Below are positions 49,157 through 57,498 of a DNA stretch of 64,000 nt, piece after piece. Numbering within the stretch: the stretch's first letter is position 1; every line of letters starts with the position of its first letter. Origin of the DNA: Azophilus sp963663395 (GTDB taxonomy: Bacteria; Pseudomonadota; Gammaproteobacteria; Pseudomonadales; Azotimanducaceae); assembly GCA_963663395.1 (NCBI GenBank), contig OY760226.1:2046001-2110000 (forward strand), given 5' to 3'. The notes beneath the pieces were generated by a model. The model was not told where the DNA came from and ran no database searches. It saw only the letters and a program-made list of their open reading frames with translations. The translations under genes were made by a program, and so were the position numbers.

Positions 49157-49187
49157 TGCCGTCTCTTCGCATGCGAGAAGGAAAACG

Positions 49188-51224
49188 ATGAACCCGCGGG
49201 ACCGCGAGCTGGGCATGGACGCGGCCATAACCCGCCGCGACTTCCTGGGCGGCGTCGGCCTTGCCATCGGTGCGGCCGCATTGCCGCACGCCGCATACGC
49301 GGGCGACATCGCGGCCCAGGACATCGCCGGCTACTATCCCCCGGCGCTGACGGGCTTGCGGGGCTCGCACCCGGGCTCCTTCGAAATCGCACATGCCCTG
49401 CGCGACGGCGCGCAGTGGGCGGGAGAGGCCACCGGGGAAAAATACGACCTGGTCGTCGTCGGCGGCGGCATCAGCGGGCTCTCCGCCGCTTACTTCTACC
49501 GCCAGGCCATGGGCCCTTCTGCAAGAATCCTCGTCCTGGACAACCACGACGACTTCGGCGGCCACGCCAAGCGCAACGAGTTCACCATCGACGGCCGCCT
49601 CATCATCGGCTACGGCGGTACCATGCACCTGGAGTCGCCGTCCGGCTATCCCGCGGTCGCCAAACGGCTCATCGGCGAACTCGGCATCGAGCCGAAGCGG
49701 TTCTACACCGCCTACGACCGTGACCTCTACGCGTCCCACGGCCTCTCGCGCGGAACCTTTTTCGACGGGTCCGTGTTCGGATCCGATCACCTCGCCATGG
49801 GAAGCCTGGGCGATCCGAAGGTGCTGGAGGGCGTACCGCTATCAACAAGGGGCAAGGCCGACATCGCCCGCCTGTACGCCGATGAACGCCACTACCTCGG
49901 GGACATCGCGCCAGAAGCCATGATCGACTACCTGGCCCGCACGGATTATCGAACCTACCTGAAAGACAAGGCCGGGATCGGGGACGAAGCCTTGCAGGCG
50001 ATCGACACGCTGCCCCATGGCGTATGGAACATCGGCATCGACGCGCTGCCGGCGAGAACCGCCTGGGTTAGCGGGTACCCCGGTTTCGGGAACCTCGACC
50101 TCGATATCTACGACGACGAAGGATGGGTGGACGAGCCCAGGATATTCCACTTTCCGGACGGCAACGCGACGGTCGCCCGGCTGCTCGTGCGCGCCATGAT
50201 TCCGCGCTCGGCGCCCGGCGGCGACATGGAAGACATTGTCACGGCCCGCTTCGACTACGGCCGGCTGGACGATGGCCAATCGCCGGTACGCATCCGCCTG
50301 AACAGCACCGCGGTCCGGGTTCGCCACATCGGCGACAAGCTCGGCAATCCACTGGAAGTAACCTATGTAAGCGGCGGCAGGGCGAAGACCGTCACCGGGG
50401 GCCAGGTGGTCATGGCCTGCTACCATGCCGTCATTCCCCTGCTCTGCCCCGAGATTCCGCAAGCCCAACGCGCGCTGCTTTCCAGTTCCCTGCGCTCGCC
50501 CCTCGTCTACACGAACGCCCTGATTCGAAACTGGCGCAGTTTCGTCGAACTCGGGCTGCACCAGACCAGGTGCGCCGGCAGCTTCCAGTACCGCGTCGCT
50601 CTCGACTACCCCGTCAGCCTCGGGGACTACAGCTGTTCGGCGGACCCGGACGATCCCATCCTCGTGCAGATGATCCGCGCGCCCCTGCAACCGGGCTTGA
50701 GCGCACGGGAACAGTTCATCGCCGGCAAGCGGGAACTGCTGACCATGCCGTTCGAGACCTTCGAACGGAATACCCGCGACCTGCTCAATCGGTTGCTCGG
50801 CGACGGCGGTTTCGATGCGGCACGGGACATCGCGGCACTTACCGTCAATCGCTGGCCCCATGGATACGCCTATGGCTACGATGAAAAAACGGACCGCGTC
50901 GCCTTCGAACCGAGCCAGTGGCCGGAAGACAAGCGCCACTGGAAGCGCGCGAGCCGGGGTTTCGGCAACATCTCGATCGCTGCAACCGATGCAGCCTCCA
51001 ACGCGATGACGGAAGCCGCGATCGAAGAGGCCCATCGTGCGGTCGTTGAATTGTCTGGTGGCGGACAGGACACTAGAGATTCGCGACAAATACCAGCGCG
51101 ATCGTCGTCGGCACGGCGAAGCGCACCAGCAGGCGCCAGCTCGAATACAAGGCCCCTTGCGAGAGCCGCAGTTCGTTCATCGTCGACTTCCGGCGCAAGC
51201 CCCAACCGGCGAGTACGGCGATGA
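49188..51224 (+). CDS. Tat-exported FAD-dependent oxidoreductase
   Basis: 678 residues as read. A twin-arginine signal (TRRDFLGGVGLAIGAAA) is followed by an FAD/NAD(P)-binding Rossmann motif DLVVVGGGISGLSAAYFYRQ near residue 85 and DDFGGHAKRNEF. The family-like sequence ends near AIEEAHRAVVEL (about 51050). The remaining roughly 55 residues are Arg/Ser-rich low-complexity sequence antisense to the NSS transporter gene, overlapping it by 152 bp, so the natural stop was probably lost. It is likely the periplasmic partner of the preceding membrane protein. GAGAAGG precedes the start. Confidence 0.85.
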   Translation: MNPRDRELGMDAAITRRDFLGGVGLAIGAAALPHAAYAGDIAAQDIAGYYPPALTGLRGSHPGSFEIAHALRDGAQWAGEATGEKYDLVVVGGGISGLSAAYFYRQAMGPSARILVLDNHDDFGGHAKRNEFTIDGRLIIGYGGTMHLESPSGYPAVAKRLIGELGIEPKRFYTAYDRDLYASHGLSRGTFFDGSVFGSDHLAMGSLGDPKVLEGVPLSTRGKADIARLYADERHYLGDIAPEAMIDYLARTDYRTYLKDKAGIGDEALQAIDTLPHGVWNIGIDALPARTAWVSGYPGFGNLDLDIYDDEGWVDEPRIFHFPDGNATVARLLVRAMIPRSAPGGDMEDIVTARFDYGRLDDGQSPVRIRLNSTAVRVRHIGDKLGNPLEVTYVSGGRAKTVTGGQVVMACYHAVIPLLCPEIPQAQRALLSSSLRSPLVYTNALIRNWRSFVELGLHQTRCAGSFQYRVALDYPVSLGDYSCSADPDDPILVQMIRAPLQPGLSAREQFIAGKRELLTMPFETFERNTRDLLNRLLGDGGFDAARDIAALTVNRWPHGYAYGYDEKTDRVAFEPSQWPEDKRHWKRASRGFGNISIAATDAASNAMTEAAIEEAHRAVVELSGGGQDTRDSRQIPARSSSARRSAPAGASSNTRPLARAAVRSSSTSGASPNRRVRR

Positions 51225-52428
51225 GCACGCCGCCCGCGGGCATCATGAAGTTGGAAACGATGTAGTCCAGCGACTCGAAGATGTTGCGTTCCGCAAATGC
51301 CGGAATGTATGCCAGCGGATGGAAGTCGGCCAACAGGTTGAACGACAGCACGGTTCCAAGCCCGGCAATCCACAATAACAGGGAGCTGAAAGCGACAATG
51401 CGTGCCCGCGGCCAGCCGCTGTAGTCCTCGATGGCGGCGACCACGGTCTCCATGATGGTAATGGCCGAGGTGAGGGCGGCGATGGCGAGCAACAGGAAGA
51501 ACAGCGGGCCGAGCACGCCGCCCGCCGGCATGGTGCCGAAGGCGACCGGCAGGGTGGCGAATATCAGCCCCGGGCCCTCGGCGGGCGACAGGCCGTGGCC
51601 GAATACGATGGGGAAAACGGCAAGGCCTGCCAGCAGCGCGACCGTTACGTCCGCTACCGCGACCACCACGCCGGCGCGAAGGATCGACGATTCCGGGGCC
51701 ATGTAGGCGCCGATGGTCAGCAGCACCCCGAGGCCGATACCGAGGGAGAAGAATGCCTGGCCCACGGCCAGCAGCACGGTCTGCGCATCGATCTGCGAGA
51801 AGTCGGGGACGAACAGGAAACGCGCTGCGGCGGCGAAGTCGGCAGCGACAATGGCATAGCCCACCAGCAAAATCAGGATGAGGAACAGGGCCGGCGTCAG
51901 CCAGCGCAGGGCGTTTTCCAGGCCGCGGCGTACGCCGGCAGCCACCACCGCGGCGGTGAGGGCGATGAACGCGGCCTGGGACAGCATCATCCTTGCGGGG
52001 CTCTGCATCAGCCCGGCGAGCGCCGCTTCGGTGTGTTCGGCCGACATGGCGTCGAAACCGCGAGTCATCGACAGCACGAAATAGTCGATCGTCCAGCCGG
52101 CAATGACGCTGTAGAAGCTGAGTGCCAGGAAGGCGCCGAGGGCCGCCATCTGGCCGTAGTAGCGCCACCAGCGCCCGATTCCCTCGCTCTCGGCCAGGTT
52201 GTCCATGGTCTTGACGACGCTCGCGCGGCCGCGCCGACCCACCAGGAACTCCGCGATCAGCGCGGGCAGGGCGATCCCAATAACGGCCAGCACATAGACG
52301 ATGACAAAGGCGCCGCCGCCGTTCTCGCCCGCGACATAGGTAAATTTCCACACGTTCGCGATGCCGACCACGGAGCCGATGGCCGCGGCGAGGAACATCA
52401 GGTTCGATGACCAGCGGCGGTCGCTCAA
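51073..52428 (-). CDS. Neurotransmitter:sodium symporter (NSS) family transporter
   Basis: 451 residues with 11-12 membrane segments and the NSS sodium-site motif in the first helix, AAAIGSVVGIANVWKFTYVAGENGGGAF. Later landmarks are VGQAFFSLGIGLG and AALTSAITIMETVVAAIED. Family members import amino acids with sodium. The start is TTG 52428, overlapping the aldo/keto reductase stop (TTGA), with AGGAG 8 nt before it. The reading frame is open much further upstream but not family-like there. Confidence 0.92.
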   Translation of the reverse strand: MSDRRWSSNLMFLAAAIGSVVGIANVWKFTYVAGENGGGAFVIVYVLAVIGIALPALIAEFLVGRRGRASVVKTMDNLAESEGIGRWWRYYGQMAALGAFLALSFYSVIAGWTIDYFVLSMTRGFDAMSAEHTEAALAGLMQSPARMMLSQAAFIALTAAVVAAGVRRGLENALRWLTPALFLILILLVGYAIVAADFAAAARFLFVPDFSQIDAQTVLLAVGQAFFSLGIGLGVLLTIGAYMAPESSILRAGVVVAVADVTVALLAGLAVFPIVFGHGLSPAEGPGLIFATLPVAFGTMPAGGVLGPLFFLLLAIAALTSAITIMETVVAAIEDYSGWPRARIVAFSSLLLWIAGLGTVLSFNLLADFHPLAYIPAFAERNIFESLDYIVSNFMMPAGGVLIAVLAGWGLRRKSTMNELRLSQGALYSSWRLLVRFAVPTTIALVFVANL

Positions 52429-53465
52429 GCGCCGGTCTCCTGGAGTTCCGTGCGAATGATGGAGGCATGGGGGCCGGTCGGGTCGCGTTCGAGTTCGTAG
52501 GGCTCCCCAGGGGGAGTGCCGAGCCGGTCGAGACAGGCATCGAGAGCTTCCAGATCCTGGTGTTCGAGCGCCAGGTCGAGCACTGCTCTCCTGTCGTCGA
52601 TTCGGGCACGGCGGCCGACGCCGAGGATGATGGCACCGACCGCCGGCCGGCCCAGCAGCCACCTTGCGGCGACCGCGGCGACCGATGTCGCGTGCTTTTC
52701 CGCCACACCGCGCAGCACGCGCAGGAGCGACTGCAGGCCATTCCAGCCGCCCACCTCATCGACGATCAACCGGTACTTCACCTCGGAACGGTTCATCGCC
52801 GCCGGCGGCTCCGAGCCGAGCCAGCGATCGCTCAGGAAACCGCCGGCCAATGCGCCGTACGCGAGAATGTTGACCGCGCGCTCCGCGCAGAAGCTGCTCA
52901 ACGCCCGGTCCGGACGCCGGTCGAGCAGCGAATACTGCGCCTGGACCGAGACGATCGGCACGCCCGAGTACACCATTTTCCTGATGTGCGGCGTATCGAA
53001 GTTGGTGACGCCGATGCAGCGTATCCTGCCCGCCGATTGCGCTTCGATCAGGCGCTCGGTCAGGCGCTCGACGCCCGGCACCGCGTAATCCCACCAGTGG
53101 TACTGCACCAGGTCGAGCAGATCGGTGCGCAGGCGCTTGCGCGAGCGATCGATCATCGCGTCAATCTGCGCATCCGTCAGGGCGGCCAGTGCGCCCTTGT
53201 CGGGTACACACTTCGTGTGCACCTCGATCGAACCGGGATTCGGCAGGCTGTCGCGAAAGCGACCGATGAGTTCCTCGGTGCCCTCGTAGATGTCCGCGCA
53301 GTCGAACGTGGTAAAGCCGTGCTCGACCTGCCTGGAGAATATGGCGAGCGCGTCCCGCTTGGATGACGGCCCGCCCCCGTGGTCAGGCGACAGTTGCCAG
53401 CAGCCGTTGATGATGCGGGCGATGGAATAACCGGGGGCGAGTTCGATGCGCGGGACGTTGGTCAT
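52425..53465 (-). CDS. Aldo/keto reductase
   Basis: 346 residues of the (beta/alpha)8 aldo/keto reductase fold. The catalytic Asp/Tyr/Lys/His tetrad is seen as DCADIYEGTEELIG, VHTKC and VQYHWWDY; CIGVTNFD and GVGRRARIDD mark the NADPH-binding end. ATG 53465 overlaps the stop of the small gene upstream (ATGA), and the end overlaps the NSS gene, so all three are translationally coupled. Confidence 0.9.
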   Translation of the reverse strand: MTNVPRIELAPGYSIARIINGCWQLSPDHGGGPSSKRDALAIFSRQVEHGFTTFDCADIYEGTEELIGRFRDSLPNPGSIEVHTKCVPDKGALAALTDAQIDAMIDRSRKRLRTDLLDLVQYHWWDYAVPGVERLTERLIEAQSAGRIRCIGVTNFDTPHIRKMVYSGVPIVSVQAQYSLLDRRPDRALSSFCAERAVNILAYGALAGGFLSDRWLGSEPPAAMNRSEVKYRLIVDEVGGWNGLQSLLRVLRGVAEKHATSVAAVAARWLLGRPAVGAIILGVGRRARIDDRRAVLDLALEHQDLEALDACLDRLGTPPGEPYELERDPTGPHASIIRTELQETGA

Positions 53466-53797
53466 CGGCCAGGTAACGGCACGGCCGTCGTCTCGCCGTG
53501 ACGGAACTTCGTCTTGCCGGTGCGGGTGATGCGGAAGCGGGCGCCGCAATTCGGATCGGGGCAGGCCACCTCGGCATCGGTGGTCATCCAGTCGTTGTCG
53601 GCCGTCATGCGCTGCTTCGCGGGCAGCAGGGGCAGAATGGCCGACAGGGCGTACATCGACAGCGATTGGCCGGCAGGGACGCTCAGGTTCTCGCCGCAGA
53701 CCAGGAAGTAGTCGCCCACCCTGTGCCGGCACACGAACGAGTCCGCATCGCCGACCACCTCCACCTTCAGGTCCCAGAGCTCGAATTCATCGTTCAT
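53462..53797 (-). CDS. Small TIGR04076-like protein
   Basis: 111 residues: LWDLKVEVVGDADSFVCRHRVGDYFLVCGENLSVP then AQSLSMYALSAILPLLPAKQR, followed by a C-terminal CPDPNCGARFRITRTGKTKF strand pair with cysteines. The first part matches the layout of TIGR04076, a short cysteine-containing family without assigned function. It opens the three-gene unit with the aldo/keto reductase and the transporter and is divergent from the sterol reductase. Confidence 0.75.
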   Translation of the reverse strand: MNDEFELWDLKVEVVGDADSFVCRHRVGDYFLVCGENLSVPAGQSLSMYALSAILPLLPAKQRMTADNDWMTTDAEVACPDPNCGARFRITRTGKTKFRHGETTAVPLPGR

Positions 53798-53866
53798 TTG
53801 TCGCCTTCCGCCGCAACCACCCGCCAATGGTACAGTGACCGGGTCGCGAAGCCGCCGGAAAAGAGC

Positions 53867-54970
53867 ATGACCGACCTGACTACAGCACAGACCGTTGCCG
53901 CCTTCCTGACACCGACCGCGGTCTTCGCCATTCTTCTCGCACTGCACGCGATCATTCCGGCCCGTCACGTCGACGGCTACGCGCATCCGAGCGCTGCCGG
54001 GGCGGTTGACCGGTACCGACTCAACGGTCTCGCCGTTTTCGTCGTCGCGCTCGTCATCTGGTGGCTGGAGCTGACCCTTGCGCCCCTCGGCTGGCTCTGG
54101 GTGGCGAAGTGGCACGTCATCGCCGGGGGTCTGGCCTTGAGTGTCGTCCTGACCGCCTGGGTTGTCATCAGCGCTCCTGCGGACGACCGTGGCACGCTGG
54201 TGCAGTGGATGGAAGGCCGTTCCCGTACCGTCCGGTTCCGCGGCGACATCGATGCGAAGATGTTCCTCTATATCTTCGGGACCGCGCTGCTCGGGCTGAA
54301 CGCCGTCTCGAGCGCCGCATACCACGTCGGCCAGCACCCTGAAGCCGTGAACCCGGGCCTGCTGCTGCACGCGGCCATGTGGGTGTGGTTCGTGGTGGAC
54401 TACTTCTGCTTCGAGCGTGCGCAGCTCTACACGTTCGACATTATCGAGGAACGGCTCGGCTTCAAGCTTGTCTTCGGCTGCATCGTCGTCTATCCCTGCG
54501 TGTATCCGGTCGCGCTCTGGGGGTTGGCCGGCCTGCCGGGCCCCGACATCGATCCGGCGTGGCAACCATTGTGGCTGGGGGGTGCCGCGGCGGTGTTCCT
54601 CGTTGGCTGGGTGATCACGCGCGGCGCCAACCTGCAGAAGTACACCTTCAAGCGTTTCCCCGAGCGTTCCTTTCTCGGGTTCATCCGGCCGACCACCCTG
54701 ACGGACGGGGAGCGCACGATCCTGTGCAGCGGATTCTGGGGCAAGGCCCGGCACCTGAACTACACGGGCGAGATCCTGGAGGCCCTCGGCATGGCGCTGG
54801 CGCTGGGGTATTTCACCAGCCCGTGGGCCTGGGTGTTCTTCGTCTATCTGACGGTCTTCTTCGTCTCGCGCGAGCGCATCGACGACGGGCGCTGCGCCGG
54901 CAAGTACGGTGATCTGTGGAGCGAGTACAGGGGTAAGGCCCGGTATCGCCTGGTGCCGGGGGTGTACTGA
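53867..54970 (+). CDS. ERG4/ERG24 family sterol reductase-like membrane protein
   Basis: 367 residues with about nine membrane segments. The C-terminal half carries the ERG4/ERG24 signature: LLHAAMWVWFVVDYFCFERAQLYTFDI, LQKYTFKRFPERSF, CSGFWGKARHLNYTGE, and the ending KYGDLWSEYRGKARYRLVPGVY. Eukaryotic members reduce sterol C14 or C24 double bonds or C7 (DHCR7) using NADPH; a few bacteria have functional relatives. GGAAAAGAGC precedes the ATG. No other sterol gene is in the window, so the true substrate is uncertain. Confidence 0.9.
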   Translation: MTDLTTAQTVAAFLTPTAVFAILLALHAIIPARHVDGYAHPSAAGAVDRYRLNGLAVFVVALVIWWLELTLAPLGWLWVAKWHVIAGGLALSVVLTAWVVISAPADDRGTLVQWMEGRSRTVRFRGDIDAKMFLYIFGTALLGLNAVSSAAYHVGQHPEAVNPGLLLHAAMWVWFVVDYFCFERAQLYTFDIIEERLGFKLVFGCIVVYPCVYPVALWGLAGLPGPDIDPAWQPLWLGGAAAVFLVGWVITRGANLQKYTFKRFPERSFLGFIRPTTLTDGERTILCSGFWGKARHLNYTGEILEALGMALALGYFTSPWAWVFFVYLTVFFVSRERIDDGRCAGKYGDLWSEYRGKARYRLVPGVY

Positions 54971-54986
54971 CCAGGCTTTGAATGCT

Positions 54987-55063
54987 GGGCCTGCATGGGA
55001 CTAGTGGCTGGACAGGCTAGTCGTTCTCCCGGAACCGCTGAGAGCGGGCATGCAGGACGGCCC
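54987..55063 (+). other. Possible structured RNA or complex terminator (three-stem fold)
   Basis: Closing stems GGGC/GCCC (54987-54990 with 55060-55063) and CTGCATG/CATGCAG (54991-54997 with 55049-55055) enclose two hairpins: GACTAG/CTAGTC (54999-55004 with 55017-55022) and CCGCT/AGCGG (55035-55039 with 55043-55047). This resembles a three-way junction just downstream of the sterol reductase stop. It is not a tRNA: anticodon and T arms are absent. Confidence 0.3.
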
Positions 55064-56103
55064 TACAGCCCACTTAGCACGCGTAGCGATTTGATTTGTG
55101 CGCTGAATTGTATTTGGGTGCCGGGGGCTCGTACTGGCCACCTGTTCTCGTTTCTAGCGGAACCGTTGTGTGGTGCGCTATTGACAAACGACGCGGTGCT
55201 TCGCTTGGCGGCTAGGATCTACAACCCTTGAGCACGCTTTGTGTTTACAATTGGGTTACGTTTTCGGAAATGACCAATGAAATCACTATCTTGAAGTTGG
55301 ATCATATGCCTCGTCGGTCTGAGGCGGAGCCTCATTAGTCTTGATCGCTCTGTACCATGAGGGGTTTTCCGGTCGCAGGCTTGCGTCCTCGATTTCCCGC
55401 GGTGAATACGCAAGCGGTGCGGCAGCGTCTCTGGCTCAATAGATTGATTGGGTGTGCGTTGCTCCCCCAATGTTGACTTTGGGCCCTTGTCTGCCTTGCG
55501 ATACTCGGAACGGTCGACGACATCGTCACATTGGAGGCTCGCAGTGTGAAGGAACTCGTTTACCGACGTGAGTACGGAATTTGGGTTGCTGGTAAAGCGA
55601 ATGCTTTGGCGCTGACCAGCGACGACTGCGGGCACGAGCCGCCGCCTTTGACGGCCTAACCGCCGACCTAATCGACCAACACGCAAATCTTCCACGTCAA
55701 GCCACGCTGGACGCCGCGATCCTGGATTAAGGCCAAGAGGCTGATGCAGACAGTGAGGATTGTCTCAACGCAGTGCTGCCAACCGCTACAGTCACAAGCG
55801 CCAGCCTTTGGAAGCGACGCGGAGCGACATTCTTTGTGTTGATTCGGGCAGTCGTTTCGTGATGACTCCACCGACATCCTTCGCAACTCACTCGAATCCA
55901 TCACCTTCCTCTCACCGTAGGATGTGTGTCCACGATTGGCACTCTACCAAGTCCTACGATGGCAGATAACCATAAATTATTGATTTCAATAAATATTTCC
56001 AATTGAAACAGCGTTGGTCTGCAACTTCCTAGTGTATCCCAACCCGCACGCATGAACCATTTTTTGTTTTTTTTCAGTAGGTTATGTGCACTTTGGCGAG
56101 CGC

Positions 56104-56131
56104 TTGTGTCTTGGTGTATTCATCCTATAAT
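56104..56131 (+). promoter_or_regulatory. Sigma-70-like promoter of the RiPP operon
   Basis: TTGTGT (56104-56109) and a perfect TATAAT (56126-56131) are separated by 16 bp. Transcription would start near 56138, about 24 bases before the precursor ATG. Confidence 0.5.
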
Positions 56132-56161
56132 GGACGTTAACAGCTACGACGAAGCTACCCC

Positions 56162-56362
56162 ATGAGCAAATTGGAAGAATACGTCGCACCAGCTCGCGAA
56201 TGCCAGCAGACTCGAATCCCAGAGTCATTGAAGTACTCTCTGCTTGACGTTGACGTTGAATCACTACCAAGTCCTACGCTTGCCCGGCTCATCGAAGAAG
56301 TAAGAAACGATGCCAATGTCGGACGAGCCTACAATCGTACCTATCACCGACATAATCGCTAA
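56162..56362 (+). CDS. RiPP precursor peptide (cyclophane/triceptide type, YhhA-like)
   Basis: 66 residues. The leader contains ESLKYSLLDVDVESLPSPTL then ARLIEEVRND, a helical segment like those recognised by radical SAM maturases. The C-terminal core is GRAYNRTYHRHNR, with three consecutive aromatic-x-Arg triads: Tyr57-Asn-Arg59, Tyr61-His-Arg63 and His64-Asn-Arg66. Three-residue cyclophane (triceptide) enzymes crosslink the aromatic ring of residue 1 to the beta carbon of residue 3. The gene sits 11 bp before a radical SAM gene. I recall a family called YhhA/YhhB/YhhC with this kind of core and gene order; the match is from memory. There is no strong ribosome site. Confidence 0.75.
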   Translation: MSKLEEYVAPARECQQTRIPESLKYSLLDVDVESLPSPTLARLIEEVRNDANVGRAYNRTYHRHNR

Positions 56363-56373
56363 GCCCAAACCAT

Positions 56374-57498
56374 TTGATTCCTGTTGACACCGTCCTAGTT
56401 AAGGTAGCTAGTCGCTGCAATATCAATTGTACCTACTGCTATATCTACAACATGGGAGATACCGGTTGGGCTAAGATGCCCAAAGCCATCTCCGTGGAGA
56501 CGGTAGATGCTGTTGCGCAAGCGCTTTCGTGCTTGTTGGAAGACCAAAACCAAGGGTTCGCAGTAGTTCTTCATGGAGGCGAGCCCCTATTGATTGGACC
56601 GGCGAGGCTCGACCGAGTTCTCTCGCCCTTAAGAGCTGTTTTGCCCGAGAAATGTAGTCTAAATATTCAGACCAATGGTATGCTCATATCAGATACAATT
56701 CTCGATGTCTGCGCGAAATACGATTGTTCACTCTCCATTAGCATAGATGGACCTGCTGAGATACATGATCGCTGGCGGTTGGGACACAACGGCCAACCAA
56801 CCCATGAAAAGGTAGTTCAAGGTATTGAAATACTTCGGCGCCACTCAAATTCAGCGTCTCTATTTTCAGGCTTACTTGCAGTAATTGATCCAGCTTCCAA
56901 TCCTAAATCGGTGTACCAATATCTTAAGGCGTTTGATGCTCCAACGATCGATTTTCTCTATCGCGATGGCAATCACTCGAAACTTCCGCATGGAAAACAA
57001 TCACAGGCCTCTACAGAATACGGAACGTGGATGTGTCAACTATTCGATATCTACATTTCGGACCCTTGTCCACCCAAGATAAGATTGCTTGATGATATGG
57101 GAAAGTTGCTACTTGGGGGCGTGTCACAAAAGGAAGGGATTGGCCTAACCGATTTCGGCATTTTGGTTATAGAAGCCGACGGAACAGTGTCAAAAAACGA
57201 TACGCTGAAGAGTTCTTACGATGGGGCGGACCGTTTCGAAAAATCGTGGTCTGTATATCACGATCGTCTCTCAGAATTGACTGACTCGGATGAATTTGCT
57301 GCTTTCCATGCTTTGCAGAAACCCAGTGCGAAACAGTGTGCCGCATGTGTAGAACTGGCAGTCTGTGGAGGTGGAATGCCGCTGCATCGATGGAGCGATT
57401 CAATGGGATACCAGAATCCATCGATTTACTGCAGCGATCAGCTATTGCTGATTGGTCACATTAGGAAGCGTCTTCGCGAGTTCGGAGTACTCGTGTGA
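56374..57498 (+). CDS. Radical SAM/SPASM-type peptide maturase (cyclophane-forming)
   Basis: 374 residues. The radical SAM 4Fe-4S motif CNINCTYCY (Cys15, 19, 22) is followed by HGGEPLL, SLSISIDGPAEIHD and a C-terminal cysteine-rich part (KQCAACVELAVCGGG and YCSDQ near 320-360) that would bind an auxiliary cluster, as in shortened SPASM domains. The CTYCYIYNMGD stretch and C-terminal CGGGMPLHRW resemble the FxsB/GrrM/YhhB cyclophane-forming maturases. It starts at TTG 56374, since a stop lies shortly upstream in frame. It overlaps the oxygenase gene by 4 bp. The product is probably crosslinked Tyr/His residues in the precursor core. Confidence 0.9.
   Translation: MIPVDTVLVKVASRCNINCTYCYIYNMGDTGWAKMPKAISVETVDAVAQALSCLLEDQNQGFAVVLHGGEPLLIGPARLDRVLSPLRAVLPEKCSLNIQTNGMLISDTILDVCAKYDCSLSISIDGPAEIHDRWRLGHNGQPTHEKVVQGIEILRRHSNSASLFSGLLAVIDPASNPKSVYQYLKAFDAPTIDFLYRDGNHSKLPHGKQSQASTEYGTWMCQLFDIYISDPCPPKIRLLDDMGKLLLGGVSQKEGIGLTDFGILVIEADGTVSKNDTLKSSYDGADRFEKSWSVYHDRLSELTDSDEFAAFHALQKPSAKQCAACVELAVCGGGMPLHRWSDSMGYQNPSIYCSDQLLLIGHIRKRLREFGVLV

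Larger units (their letters stand above)
54971..56161. other. AT-richer region without recognisable genes (left part of island)
   Basis: About 1.2 kb after the sterol reductase, with base composition drifting to AT-rich toward 56,100. Short open frames on both strands (for example 55219-55695 minus and 55668-55904 minus) have no recognisable domain and look like decayed sequence. A small folded element lies at 54987-55063, and a 15-base stretch of the RiPP precursor is duplicated at 55944-55958. No transposase or integrase could be recognised. Confidence 0.5.

Noticed and set aside
54987..55063. tRNA gene, including a possible tRNA-Sec
   Set aside because: No anticodon or T-arm consensus and no CCA end; only a generic multi-stem fold.
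55219..55695. Minus-strand 158-codon frame in the island
   Set aside because: No recognisable domain, no ribosome site, and neighbouring frames are equally open; treated as noncoding or decayed sequence.
57167..57421. Minus-strand small frame inside the radical SAM gene
   Set aside because: It is antisense to the conserved C-terminal cysteine region of the maturase.
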